Assembly: GCF_015040615.1 (NCBI RefSeq)
Contig: NZ_CP060402.1
Coordinates: 434,001 to 498,000, forward strand
Source of the DNA: Microbacterium sp. YJN-G
Lineage (GTDB): Bacteria > Actinomycetota > Actinomycetes > Actinomycetales > Microbacteriaceae
Reading direction: 5' to 3'
Length of the DNA: 64,000 nt
The position numbers and the translations under genes were made by a program. The notes under the pieces were generated by a model. It was not told the origin of the DNA and searched no databases. It worked only from the letters and a program-made list of their open reading frames with translations. Of this stretch, positions 50,457-58,698 are shown one piece after another. Within the stretch, counting starts at the first letter, position 1. Every line of letters begins with the position of its first letter.

Positions 50457-50801
50457 TCAGCGCTTCTTGGGAGCTTTCGCGGGCATGGCTGACACGTGCG
50501 CGTGCGCGCGGGTGGTCCACTCGGCGGCATCCGCGCCGGAGGGGATGCTGAGATAGCCGCCCATCGGACGCTCGGCGGGCCCGAAGGGCCCGGCCCCGAG
50601 CGCCGTCAGCTCCGCGGCATCCGGCTCCGAGAGCTTCACTCCGATGTCGGCGCCGAACAGCCCGGCGAACATGTTGCCGTTCACGAAGGCGCCCAGCTGG
50701 CCGAACATGGGTTTGATCTCGGCGGCCCCGCTCTCGGTCAGTGCGGCCACCGCGTCGCGGAAGCGCTGCTTGTCGTCATCCGTCGCCTTGGGCATCTGCA
50801 T
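50457..50801 (-). CDS. TfoX N-terminal-domain protein
   Basis: 114 residues. TfoX_N-like core: AEIKPMFGQLGAFVNGNMFA, then DIGVKLSEPDAAEL and RPMGGYLSIP. Small stand-alone members of this family are widespread and have no settled function; they are not proven competence factors. ATG 50801 (or 50795) follows TetR by 10 bp on the same strand, so the two are likely one transcript. A short basic tail (KAPKKR) ends the protein. Confidence 0.85.
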   Translation of the reverse strand: MQMPKATDDDKQRFRDAVAALTESGAAEIKPMFGQLGAFVNGNMFAGLFGADIGVKLSEPDAAELTALGAGPFGPAERPMGGYLSIPSGADAAEWTTRAHAHVSAMPAKAPKKR

Positions 50802-50811
50802 GGATGCATTC

Positions 50812-51423
50812 TCAGCCCGCGGTGGCGCCGGCCGCAACGCCGATGCCGGTGAGGGCGAACTGGTCGTGCAGGGCGGCGAGGGCCTCTGCAGGGGAGAGGG
50901 CGGAGGTCAGGACCTTCACCCCGAGACCTTCGGCGGTGCCGAGCAGGGCGGTGGCGCGGACGGATGCCGCGGCGTCGTCGACGCCGGTCGCCGCAGCGAG
51001 CAGCGACGCCAGCCAGCCACGCAGCTCGATGTCACCTGCGGCCAGCCCCGCGACCAGGTCGTCGCGGCCGGTGGCGTATGCCTGGAACTCGAGGCTGATC
51101 CGCCCGTCATGCCGCTCCTCCTCGGAGCGGGGGATGAAGTTCTCGAGCACCGCGCGAAGCGCCGCACCCGGTGCCGGGTTCTCGCCGAGGGCACCGACGG
51201 CGGCGCGGATGCGGTCTTCATATCGAGCGCCGGCCGTCTGCATGGCGAACGTCATCAGCTCTTCTTTGGAGGCGAAGTAGTGCTGCACCATGCCGGCGGT
51301 GACGCCGGCCTCTGCGGCCACATGCCGCAGGCTCACCGCCCCGAGGCCATCCCGCACGATCACGCGGAACAGGGCGTCGGTGATGAGCTCGCGGCGCTCT
51401 GCGTGGTCGACGATCCGGGGCAT
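50812..51423 (-). CDS. TetR-family transcriptional regulator
   Basis: 203 residues. N-terminal helix-turn-helix (residues 8-55): RRELITDALFRVIV, then VSLRHVAAEAGVTAGMVQHYFASKEEL as recognition region. The C-terminal ligand domain is alanine-rich and of the TetR_C_6 style. It is divergent from the membrane protein at 51509. Two related sequences around that promoter are candidate operators. Confidence 0.92.
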   Translation of the reverse strand: MPRIVDHAERRELITDALFRVIVRDGLGAVSLRHVAAEAGVTAGMVQHYFASKEELMTFAMQTAGARYEDRIRAAVGALGENPAPGAALRAVLENFIPRSEEERHDGRISLEFQAYATGRDDLVAGLAAGDIELRGWLASLLAAATGVDDAAASVRATALLGTAEGLGVKVLTSALSPAEALAALHDQFALTGIGVAAGATAG

Positions 51424-51439
51424 GGCGCCATCGTTTCAC

Positions 51440-51491
51440 ATTGCAGTCGTATTGACAACCGGCTCGCCGATCTATAAATTACAACTGCAAT
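51440..51491. promoter_or_regulatory. Divergent promoter with two candidate TetR sites
   Basis: ATTGCAGTCGTATT (51440-51453) and ATTACAACTGCAAT (51478-51491) are inverted relatives of a 14-bp site; the second is a near-palindrome. They flank TTGACA (51452-51457), which with TAAATT (51475-51480, 17-bp spacing) makes a good plus-strand promoter. Confidence 0.6.
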
Positions 51492-51508
51492 GAAACGAGA
51501 GGATCGCC

Positions 51509-52177
51509 ATGACGCAGACCGCAGCGCGTGACGCCGAGCCGCGTCGCCTCGGTCCGGACCTTCGCGGCGCGGATCGGCTGCGCCACGGCATCCGGCGGGG
51601 AACCGCGATGGAAGCCGCCGGCTGGCGCAGCATCGGCCGTGCGATCAGCGGCCGACCCCGCGTTCCGCGCGGTGCGTCGGGGTTCACCTACGACCGGCCG
51701 GTGCGCACGATCCTCATCGTCTTCCTCGTGCTCTCGGCCGTCGAGATCCCGATCATCGATCTGCTGGTGCATGGCATCCCGTGGCTGCGCTGGCCGCTGA
51801 TGGCGCTAGGCGTGTGGGGAGTCCTGACCATGCTCGGGATGCTGCTCGGCTACCTCACCCGGCCGCACGCGGTCGGGCCCGACGGCATCCGGGTGCGTCA
51901 TGGCGGCGAGGTCGACATCGACCTGCCCTGGGACGTGATCGCCTCGGTGCAGCGGCGCCGCCACTCGCTGAGCGGTGCGCCGCAGCTGAGCCTGACCGGT
52001 TCGGGCGACGAACAGGCGCTGAACCATGTGATCCAGGATCATGCCGAGATCGAGATCACCCTCGAGCAGCCGACCCTGCTGCAGCTGCCGCAGGGGGATG
52101 TCACCGTCTCGACGGTGCGCATCTCGGTCGACGATCCCGCCGGGTTCCTGGACGCCGTGCGCACGCACATCCCGTGA
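51509..52177 (+). CDS. Membrane protein of unknown function
   Basis: 222 residues. After a basic N-terminus (residues 1-65), two membrane segments follow (about 67-90, RTILIVFLVLSAVEIPI; and 95-118, WPLMALGVWGVLTML). A PH-like beta domain comes next (RPHAVGPDGIRVRHGGEVDIDLP; LTGSGDEQAL). GAGAGGATCGCC precedes ATG 51509. It is divergent from and probably repressed by the TetR protein; no function is known. Confidence 0.85.
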   Translation: MTQTAARDAEPRRLGPDLRGADRLRHGIRRGTAMEAAGWRSIGRAISGRPRVPRGASGFTYDRPVRTILIVFLVLSAVEIPIIDLLVHGIPWLRWPLMALGVWGVLTMLGMLLGYLTRPHAVGPDGIRVRHGGEVDIDLPWDVIASVQRRRHSLSGAPQLSLTGSGDEQALNHVIQDHAEIEITLEQPTLLQLPQGDVTVSTVRISVDDPAGFLDAVRTHIP

Positions 52178-52222
52178 CCGGCAGTGGTGTCGCCGGACCT
52201 GAGCCGAGGGCTGGGGTGAGCA

Positions 52223-52480
52223 CTACTCGCGGTCGAGGCCGAAGGTGCGTTTCACGAGGGCCTGAACATCGCGGTCGATTCCCTCGATGCGGGTGTTCAC
52301 CGCATCGAACCGGGCATTCATCTCGGTGCGCAACCCGCCGATCTGTCCGTTCATCTCGGTGCGCAGCCCGCCGATCTCCGCGCGCAGAACCCGCACGAAA
52401 AGGGTGGAGACGACGGTCAGCATCCCGAACATGAGCGCGCAGAAAGCGCCGATCATCGTCCAGATCTGTGCATCGTTCAT
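52223..52480 (-). CDS. Small membrane-anchored coiled-coil protein
   Basis: 85 residues. One membrane segment (residues 5-28, WTMIGAFCALMFGML) is followed by a coiled coil with a duplicated unit GGLRTEMN (two copies 11 residues apart, mirrored in the DNA). GAGGGAG lies before ATG 52480. Similar short proteins (DUF1640-like) are common; function is unknown. Confidence 0.8.
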   Translation of the reverse strand: MNDAQIWTMIGAFCALMFGMLTVVSTLFVRVLRAEIGGLRTEMNGQIGGLRTEMNARFDAVNTRIEGIDRDVQALVKRTFGLDRE

Positions 52481-52555
52481 GAATCCCACTCCCTCATCGT
52501 CGCATTGATGGCGCGGAATGTGCAGAGCGAGTCCGACACCGAATCAGGTTCCGTC

Positions 52556-52954
52556 TCACCCCGCGGGGTTGTGCATGAACTCGAGGCGGATGCCGTTGTC
52601 GTCCTCCACGAACGACGCGTAGTACCTCTCGGTGAACCGCGGATACTCCTTCGGCTCGCGCACCGCGACCCACCCTGCCGTCAGCGCGATGTCGTGCAGC
52701 CGCTCGACCTCTTCGCGGGAATCGACCGCGAACGCCAGATGCTGCCATCCCACCCGTCCGTGCACGTGCGGGCCGGTGCCGGGCTCGCGCGCCGGGTACA
52801 GCAGCAGCTCGGGCTGCCCGGACTGTCGCCAGTACGCGTGGTCGGGCGCGTCGTACGCCCGCCGGTACCCGAGCGCTTCGAGCACGGGATTCAGCTGCGC
52901 GGACGCGCGGGGAACGTCATCGACGGTGATGCCGAGATGATCGAGAAGAGCCAT
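52556..52954 (-). CDS. VOC-family (glyoxalase/bleomycin-resistance fold) protein A
   Basis: 132 residues. MALLDHLGIT is the start; metal ligands are probably His near residue 6, His in GWQHLAFAV and Glu in GIRLEFMHNP. The section GRVGWQHLAFAVDSREEV and YYASFVEDDNGIRLEFMHNP is nearly identical to protein B at 53537, so the two are recent paralogues. ATG 52954 is preferred to GTG 52960. Substrate unknown. Confidence 0.88.
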   Translation of the reverse strand: MALLDHLGITVDDVPRASAQLNPVLEALGYRRAYDAPDHAYWRQSGQPELLLYPAREPGTGPHVHGRVGWQHLAFAVDSREEVERLHDIALTAGWVAVREPKEYPRFTERYYASFVEDDNGIRLEFMHNPAG

Positions 52955-53020
52955 CCCCACAGTGTGCCGGATGCCGCGGACATCGAGCGTCGCGGCATCC
53001 GGCGTGCAGGCTGCGCGTGC

Positions 53021-53428
53021 TCAGGCGTTGACCACCACCATCCAGGCGATGCCGAAGCGGTCGACGAGCATGCCGAACTCACCGCCCCACGGAGCAGGCG
53101 CCAGGGGTATCGTCGCGGTACCGCCGTCGAGCAGGCCCCGCCAGATCGCCCGAAGGCGATCGCCGTCGTCGCCGCTGACCGACACAGAGATGCCCTGCGG
53201 TTCGCGGTACTCCATGTGCGACGGGGTGTCCGAGGCCATGAGCACCATGCCGTCTTCGGTGGTGATCGAGCCGTGCATCACGAGTTCGCTCTCGTTCGGT
53301 TCGTAGCCCATCTCGGGCATCGAGCCGAACGTCATGATCTGCAGGTCACCGCCGAGCACCTGATGGTAGTGCTCGAGCGCCGCACGGGCGTTGTCGCGGA
53401 AGGAGAGGTACGGGTTCAGGGTGGTCAT
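53021..53428 (-). CDS. VOC-family protein, PhnB/DUF1428-like
   Basis: 135 residues. The PhnB-type glyoxalase-fold signature is clear: PYLSFRDNARAALEHYHQVLGG, then MTFGSMPEM, SDTPSHM and WGGEFGMLVDRFGIAWMV. These small cytoplasmic proteins lack the metal ligands of true glyoxalases and their function is usually unknown. It lies between the two related VOC genes but is not similar to them. GAAAGGCGAC precedes ATG 53428. Confidence 0.9.
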   Translation of the reverse strand: MTTLNPYLSFRDNARAALEHYHQVLGGDLQIMTFGSMPEMGYEPNESELVMHGSITTEDGMVLMASDTPSHMEYREPQGISVSVSGDDGDRLRAIWRGLLDGGTATIPLAPAPWGGEFGMLVDRFGIAWMVVVNA

Positions 53429-53536
53429 GAGTCGCCTTTCGGGCGGAAGCGGAGCTTCCGGCGACGACAAGTCTTCGCCGCCCCACAGACATGCGCAATG
53501 CCTCTCAGCGCGCGTGGCACCGCGGCGCCCGCGCGA

Positions 53537-53950
53537 TCACGCTGACGCGTCGCGCGGCGGGTTGTGCATGAACTCGAGGCGGATGCCGCTGTCGTCCTCG
53601 ACGAACGACGCGTAGTAGCGCCCATTGAACCGCGGAAACAGCTTCGGCTCGCGGACGGCGCTCCAGCCGGCATCCATCGCGATGCCGTGCAGCCGGTCGA
53701 CCTCCTCGCGCGAATCGACGGCGAACGCGAGGTGCTGCCAGCCGACCTCGCCGTGCCGGTGCGGAACGTCGTCGGCCTCGTCGCGGATGCCGAAGAGGAT
53801 CACCTCGCTCTCATCTCCGTTGTCCCACGCGATGCCGCCTTCGTCTTCGGATCCGATCGTGTAGCCGAGGGCCGTGAGCACGGGGTCGAACTGCGCCCGG
53901 CCCCGCTCGAGGTCGCGAACGGTGATGCCGATGTGATCGAGAAGAGCCAT
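53537..53950 (-). CDS. VOC-family protein B (paralogue of 52556 gene)
   Basis: 137 residues, start MALLDHIGITVRDLERG. It shares the same metal-site motifs as protein A (GWQHLAFAVDSREEVDRLHGI; FVEDDSGIRLEFMHNPP) with differences concentrated in the central substrate region. The longer open frame upstream is not coding in character, so ATG 53950 is used. Duplicated VOC genes usually reflect different toxic substrates. Confidence 0.88.
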   Translation of the reverse strand: MALLDHIGITVRDLERGRAQFDPVLTALGYTIGSEDEGGIAWDNGDESEVILFGIRDEADDVPHRHGEVGWQHLAFAVDSREEVDRLHGIAMDAGWSAVREPKLFPRFNGRYYASFVEDDSGIRLEFMHNPPRDASA

Positions 53951-54000
53951 CGCCACAGTCTGCCGCAGGGAGACGGATGCCGAAAGCCGGACCGTGCGGG

Positions 54001-54768
54001 TCAGTGCGGGGCGTGGTACTCGGTCTCGCCGCGCTTCCAGTAGCCCTTCACGACGGCCTTCGCCACGTCGACACCCCAGCGTGCCAGCAGCGCCCGGCCG
54101 GGCTTGACGATCGACTGCTCGGCGGCGATGAAGCAGAACGGGTCGTCGCCCACGGCATCCGCCTCGCCGAGGCCGTCCAGGAAAGTGATCAGTGCCGAAC
54201 CCGCCGGGGCGTCGCCGCGGTGCAGCCATTCCACCTCGACGGGAGCGTCGATGGCGACCTCGTGCTCGGCCGAGAGCACCTCGATCACGATGCGTGCCGG
54301 CGTGCCCTCGGGGATCAGCGTCGCGAAGCGGCGGATCGCCGGGATCGCCGTCTCGTCACCCGCAAGAAGCCACGCCCCGGGGGCGCCGGTGATCACGGCC
54401 GAGCCGCGCGGGCCGCCGACGCCCACGAACGAACCCAGGGGAGCGGATGCCGCCCACGGCGCACCCACACCCTCATCGCCGTGCACCGCGAACTCGACGT
54501 CGAGCCAGTCCTCGCCCCACGCCAGCGGGGTGTACTCGCGGCTCGGCGCCGCGCGCAGCTCTTCGACCGACGATGTCGGGGCGGCGGCGAAGAACAGCCG
54601 CATGTGGTCATCCGAGCCGCGCGAATCGAAGCCCGCGAGGTCGGCTCCCTGCAGCCGGACGCGCACATAACCCGGCGCGAGCCACTCGCGCGAGGCGAGG
54701 CTGACGGAGCGGAAACGCAGCTCCAGACCCTGGCGTTCGATCGAGAAACCGGATTTCACTTCGCTCAT
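54001..54768 (-). CDS. Siderophore-interacting protein (ferric-siderophore reductase)
   Basis: 255 residues, SIP/ViuB family. FAD-binding barrel (REYTPLAW near residue 77, VEFAVHGDEGVGAPWA) and a C-terminal NAD(P)H domain (WLLAGDETAIPAI; FIAAEQSIV). It reduces Fe(III) from imported siderophores. The start codon region overlaps the IdeR box shared with the iron ABC importer on the other strand, so both should be induced by iron limitation. Confidence 0.93.
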   Translation of the reverse strand: MSEVKSGFSIERQGLELRFRSVSLASREWLAPGYVRVRLQGADLAGFDSRGSDDHMRLFFAAAPTSSVEELRAAPSREYTPLAWGEDWLDVEFAVHGDEGVGAPWAASAPLGSFVGVGGPRGSAVITGAPGAWLLAGDETAIPAIRRFATLIPEGTPARIVIEVLSAEHEVAIDAPVEVEWLHRGDAPAGSALITFLDGLGEADAVGDDPFCFIAAEQSIVKPGRALLARWGVDVAKAVVKGYWKRGETEYHAPH

Positions 54769-54786
54769 AAAGTAAGGCTAACCTAA
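54768..54786. promoter_or_regulatory. IdeR/DtxR iron box
   Basis: 19-bp site with core AGGCTAACCTAA. It matches the TTAGGTTAGGCTAACCTAA consensus at 16 of 19 positions. It sits between the divergent siderophore-interacting protein and the iron-importer genes and should repress both when iron is plentiful. Confidence 0.85.
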
Positions 54787-54860
54787 TTTCTGTCGGCGGA
54801 CGGATCCGCCCCCGGCGCTCTGCGTGACTCGCGCAACCCACGAAGAAGAGGAGACTCTCC

Positions 54861-55850
54861 ATGTCCGTGCCCAGAATCCTCGGCGGAACCGCTGCCGGCC
54901 TCGCCAGCATCCTCGCGCTCGCCGGCTGTGCCACCCAGCCCGCGGCCGAAGCGGAGGAGAAGCCCGCGGCGACCACCGTCACCGTCGAGGACAACCACGG
55001 CACGCACGAGGTGCCCCTGGACGCGGCGTCCGTCGTCGCGACCGACAACCGCACCTTCCAGACCCTCGCCGACTGGGGCATCGAGCTCAGCGCCGCCGCC
55101 CGCGCGCTGATGCCGGCGACCAACCCGTACCGGGACGACGAGTCGATCATCGACCTCGGCAACCACAACGAGCCCGACCTCGAGGCCGTCGTCGCAGCCG
55201 AGCCCGACCTGATCATCAACGGCCAGCGCTTCGCCCAGTACTACACCGACCTCACCGCCCTTGCCCCCGACGCCGCCATCATCGAGCTCGACCCCCGCGA
55301 GGGCGAGCCCTTCGACGCCGAGCTCAAGCGCCAGGTCACCGTGCTCGGCGAGATCTTCGGCAAGCAGGACGAGGCGCAGAAGCTCGTCGACGACTTCGAC
55401 GCGGCCGTCGAGCGCGCCAAGGCGGCCTACGACCAGGCCGACACGGTCATGGCCGTGAGCACCTCCGGCGGCGAGATCGGCTATCTCGCCCCGACCGTCG
55501 GCCGCACCCTCGGCCCGATCTTCGACCTGCTCGAGCTGACCCCCGCACTCGAGGTCGCTGACGCGACCGACGACCACCAGGGCGACGACATCTCGGTCGA
55601 GGCGATCGCCAAGTCGAACCCGTCGTGGATCCTCGTGATGGACCGGGATGCCGCCATCGCCGCCGACGACCCGAGCTACGTGCAGGCCGCCGAGATCCTC
55701 GTCTCGTCCGAGGCGCTCGCCGCCGTCGACGCGATCAAGAACGAGCAGCTGGTCTACATGCCCGCCGACACGTACACGAACGAGAGCATCCAGACGTACA
55801 CGAAGTTCCTCAACGACTTCGCCGACGCCCTCGAGGACGCGAAGAACTGA
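54861..55850 (+). CDS. Iron-siderophore ABC transporter binding lipoprotein
   Basis: 329 residues. Signal with lipobox LAGC near residue 20, then the FatB/CeuE-like periplasmic-binding fold: VTVEDNHGTHEVPLDAASVV, then NNDEPDLE-type region (LGNHNEPDLEAVVAAEPDLIING), DRDAAIAADD and an N-terminal helix-linked second lobe. It probably captures a ferric catecholate-type siderophore. It is followed by a strong hairpin and the permease genes. Confidence 0.92.
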   Translation: MSVPRILGGTAAGLASILALAGCATQPAAEAEEKPAATTVTVEDNHGTHEVPLDAASVVATDNRTFQTLADWGIELSAAARALMPATNPYRDDESIIDLGNHNEPDLEAVVAAEPDLIINGQRFAQYYTDLTALAPDAAIIELDPREGEPFDAELKRQVTVLGEIFGKQDEAQKLVDDFDAAVERAKAAYDQADTVMAVSTSGGEIGYLAPTVGRTLGPIFDLLELTPALEVADATDDHQGDDISVEAIAKSNPSWILVMDRDAAIAADDPSYVQAAEILVSSEALAAVDAIKNEQLVYMPADTYTNESIQTYTKFLNDFADALEDAKN

Positions 55851-55856
55851 CCGCCC

Positions 55857-55888
55857 GGCGGCGGCATCCGAACCCGGATGCCGCCGCC
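55857..55888 (+). terminator. Intra-operon hairpin after the binding-protein gene
   Basis: GGCGGCGGCATCCG (55857-55870) and CGGATGCCGCCGCC (55875-55888), perfect 14-bp stem with loop AACC, no T-tract. It probably protects the upstream message or partly terminates, so the binding protein is made in excess over permease. Confidence 0.7.
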
Positions 55889-55911
55889 GCCTCGACCCCG
55901 CACCGGACGTC

Positions 55912-56901
55912 ATGACCGTCACCGCACCCGCCTCGCCGCCCCGCGCTCGCGCAGGGCGGCTGTTCGACGTCAGGCTGCTCATCGGCATTCTGGTCGTCGC
56001 AGCCCTGCTCATCGCCTCGCTGTTCACCGGCGTCTACGACGTCACCGGCGCCCCCGACGGGGGCCAGATGTTCCAGATCACCCGCATCCCGCGCACCCTC
56101 GCGCTCGTGCTCGCCGGCGCCTCCATGGCGATGGCGGGCCTGGTGATGCAGCTGCTCACGCAGAACCGCTTCGTCGAACCCACCACGACCGGCACGACCG
56201 AATGGGCCGGGCTCGGCCTGCTCGCGGTGATGGTGCTGGTGCCGCAGGCGTCGATCCCGCTGCGCATGACCGCCGCGGTGATCGCCGCATTCATCGGCAC
56301 GATGATCTTCTTCCTCTTCCTGCGCCGGGTCTCGCTGCGCTCCTCGCTGATCGTCCCCATCATCGGGATCATGCTCGGCGCGGTCGTCAGCGCCGTCTCG
56401 ACCTACTTCGCGCTCGCCACCAACATGCTGCAGAGCCTGGGCGTGTGGTTCGCCGGCAGCTTCACCTCGGTGCTGCGCGGCCAGTACGAGATGCTCTGGA
56501 TCGTCGCGATCGCCGGGGTGGTGATCTTCATCGTCGCCGACCGGCTCACCGTCGCAGGCCTCGGTGAGGAGATCGCCACGAACATCGGCGTGAACTACAA
56601 CCGCGTGGTGCTGCTGGGAACGGCGCTGATCGCCGTCGTCACGGGGGTCGTGACGGTCGTCGTCGGCAACCTGCCCTTCCTCGGGCTGATCGTGCCGAAC
56701 ATCGTCTCGATGGTCCGCGGCGACGACCTGCGCAGCAACCTGCCGTGGGTGTGCCTGCTGGGTATCGCGATCGTCACGGCGTGCGACCTGATCGGACGGA
56801 CCATCATCATGCCCTTCGAGGTGCCCGTCTCGCTCATCCTCGGCGTGGTCGGCGCCGTCGTGTTCGTCGCCCTTCTGCTCAGGCAGCGTCGCCGTGCTTA
56901 A
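55912..56901 (+). CDS. Iron-siderophore ABC permease 1 (FecCD/FatD type)
   Basis: 329 residues with about eight to ten membrane segments and the FecCD signature: ITRIPRTLALVLAGASMAMAGLVMQ early, GNLPFLGLIVPNIVSM, and PFEVPVSLILGVVGAVVF. It forms the channel with the next permease. ATG 55912 follows the hairpin after the binding-protein gene; its stop overlaps permease 2 by 8 bp. Confidence 0.93.
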   Translation: MTVTAPASPPRARAGRLFDVRLLIGILVVAALLIASLFTGVYDVTGAPDGGQMFQITRIPRTLALVLAGASMAMAGLVMQLLTQNRFVEPTTTGTTEWAGLGLLAVMVLVPQASIPLRMTAAVIAAFIGTMIFFLFLRRVSLRSSLIVPIIGIMLGAVVSAVSTYFALATNMLQSLGVWFAGSFTSVLRGQYEMLWIVAIAGVVIFIVADRLTVAGLGEEIATNIGVNYNRVVLLGTALIAVVTGVVTVVVGNLPFLGLIVPNIVSMVRGDDLRSNLPWVCLLGIAIVTACDLIGRTIIMPFEVPVSLILGVVGAVVFVALLLRQRRRA

Positions 56902-57931
56902 GGCGCTGGAGACGCGGATGCCGGAGCCGGGCGCCCGGCTGTCCGGACCCTTCACGCCCCGCGCGCGACGCCGCTACGTCGTCATCCTGACGGTCCTCGT
57001 GGTGCTCTCCGCCGGCTTCGCGGTCGGCCTGCTCGCCTGGGACAACCCGATGCCGTTCGGCTCGAAGGGGTTCTGGCTGATCGCCGAGCGACGGCTGAGC
57101 AACGTGACCGTGATGCTGCTGGTCGCGGTGTGCCAGGCCGTGGCGACGGTGGCGTTCCAGACCGTCACCACCAACCGCATCATCACCCCGTCGATCATGG
57201 GATTCGAGTCGCTCTACCGTGCGGTGCAGACCTCAGCGGTGTACTTCTTCGGCATCGCCGGCGTCGTCGCCGTGCAGGGCCTGTGGCAGTTCGCGCTGCA
57301 GATCGCGATCATGGTGGGCCTGGCGATGCTGCTGTACGGCTGGCTGCTCACCGGACGCTACGCGAACCTGCAGGTGATGCTGCTGATCGGCATCATCATC
57401 GGCGGCGGGCTCGGCGCCGTGGCCACGTTCATGCAGCGACTGCTCACCCCGAGCGAATTCGACGTGCTGGCCGCGCGGCTGTTCGGCAACGTCTCCAACG
57501 CCGACCCGGCCTACCTGCCGATCGCGATCCCGTTGTGCGTGGTCGCCTCGGCTCTGCTGTGGATGCGCGCCCGGCGGCTGAACGTCATGGCGCTCGGCGC
57601 CGATGCGGCATCCGCTCTGGGGGTCGACCACCGTCGCGAGCTGCTGACGGTGCTGTTCCTGGTCGCCGTGCTCATGGCCACCTCGACAGCGCTGGTCGGG
57701 CCGATGACGTTCCTCGGGTTCCTCGTCGCGACCCTCGCCTACCAGTTCGCCGACACCTACGACCACCGGTTCGTGTTCCCCGTCGCGGTGCTGACGGCGT
57801 TCAGCATCATCGCCGGGGCGTACTTCCTGATGCGCAACGTCTTCTACGCGCAGGGCGTGGTCTCGATCATCATCGAGCTTGTCGGCGGCGTGGTCTTCCT
57901 CATCGTCATCCTCAGAAAGGGCCGACTGTGA
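56894..57931 (+). CDS. Iron-siderophore ABC permease 2 (FecCD/FatC type)
   Basis: 345 residues, about eight to ten membrane segments: ERRLSNVTVMLLVAVCQAVATVAFQTVT, then SIMGFESLY and GPMTFLGFLVATLAYQF. GTG 56894 overlaps the stop of permease 1. Together the two permeases form the transmembrane channel. Confidence 0.92.
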   Translation: MLKALETRMPEPGARLSGPFTPRARRRYVVILTVLVVLSAGFAVGLLAWDNPMPFGSKGFWLIAERRLSNVTVMLLVAVCQAVATVAFQTVTTNRIITPSIMGFESLYRAVQTSAVYFFGIAGVVAVQGLWQFALQIAIMVGLAMLLYGWLLTGRYANLQVMLLIGIIIGGGLGAVATFMQRLLTPSEFDVLAARLFGNVSNADPAYLPIAIPLCVVASALLWMRARRLNVMALGADAASALGVDHRRELLTVLFLVAVLMATSTALVGPMTFLGFLVATLAYQFADTYDHRFVFPVAVLTAFSIIAGAYFLMRNVFYAQGVVSIIIELVGGVVFLIVILRKGRL

Positions 57932-58683
57932 TCACCATCGAGCAGGTGCGCCGCGAGTACAGCGACGAGGTCGCGATCGGCCCGGTCGACCTCATCATTC
58001 CGGAGGGCGGGGTCACGGCGCTGATCGGACCCAACGGCGCCGGCAAGTCGACGCTCCTGACCATGGTCGGGCGGCTGATGGGGATGGATGCCGGGACCAT
58101 CGAGATCGCCGGCTGTGACGTCGCGAAGACCAAGTCGGCCGACCTGGCGAAGATCGTGTCGATCCTGCGGCAGGAGAACCACTTCATCACCCGGCTCACG
58201 GTGCGCCAGCTCGTCGGGTTCGGGCGCTTCCCGTACTCGAAGGGCCGCCTGAACCGCGCCGATGAGCAGATCATCAGCCGGGCGATCGACTTCCTCGACC
58301 TGGGTGCTCTCGAGGGGCGCTACCTCGACGAGCTGTCGGGCGGGCAGCGGCAGCGTGCGTACGTCGCGATGGTGCTCGCGCAGGACACCGAGGTGGTCTT
58401 GCTGGATGAGCCGCTGAACAACCTCGACATGAAGCACGCGGTCACGATGATGGCGCAGCTGCGCCGTGCCGCCGACGAGCTCGGCCGCACGGTCGTGATC
58501 GTGCTGCACGACATCAACTTCGCCGCGCATTACGCCGACCGCATCTGCGCGATGAAGGACGGCCGGGTCGTCGAGTTCGGCACGCCGCAGGAGATCATGA
58601 CGGATGCCGTGCTCACCCGCGTCTTCGAGACCCCGGTCCGCGTGATCGAGGGCCCGCACGGCCCTCTCGCCGTGTACTACTGA
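57928..58683 (+). CDS. Iron-siderophore ABC transporter ATPase
   Basis: 251 residues. Walker A GPNGAGKST near residue 34, signature LSGGQRQRAYVA near residue 135, Walker B VVLLDEPLNNLD, and switch LHDINFAAHYAD. The FecE/CeuD type. GTG 57928 overlaps permease 2 by 4 bp. The ATPase completes an IdeR-regulated iron uptake operon. Confidence 0.94.
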   Translation: MITIEQVRREYSDEVAIGPVDLIIPEGGVTALIGPNGAGKSTLLTMVGRLMGMDAGTIEIAGCDVAKTKSADLAKIVSILRQENHFITRLTVRQLVGFGRFPYSKGRLNRADEQIISRAIDFLDLGALEGRYLDELSGGQRQRAYVAMVLAQDTEVVLLDEPLNNLDMKHAVTMMAQLRRAADELGRTVVIVLHDINFAAHYADRICAMKDGRVVEFGTPQEIMTDAVLTRVFETPVRVIEGPHGPLAVYY

Positions 58684-58698
58684 CGCCGTCGCTGACCG

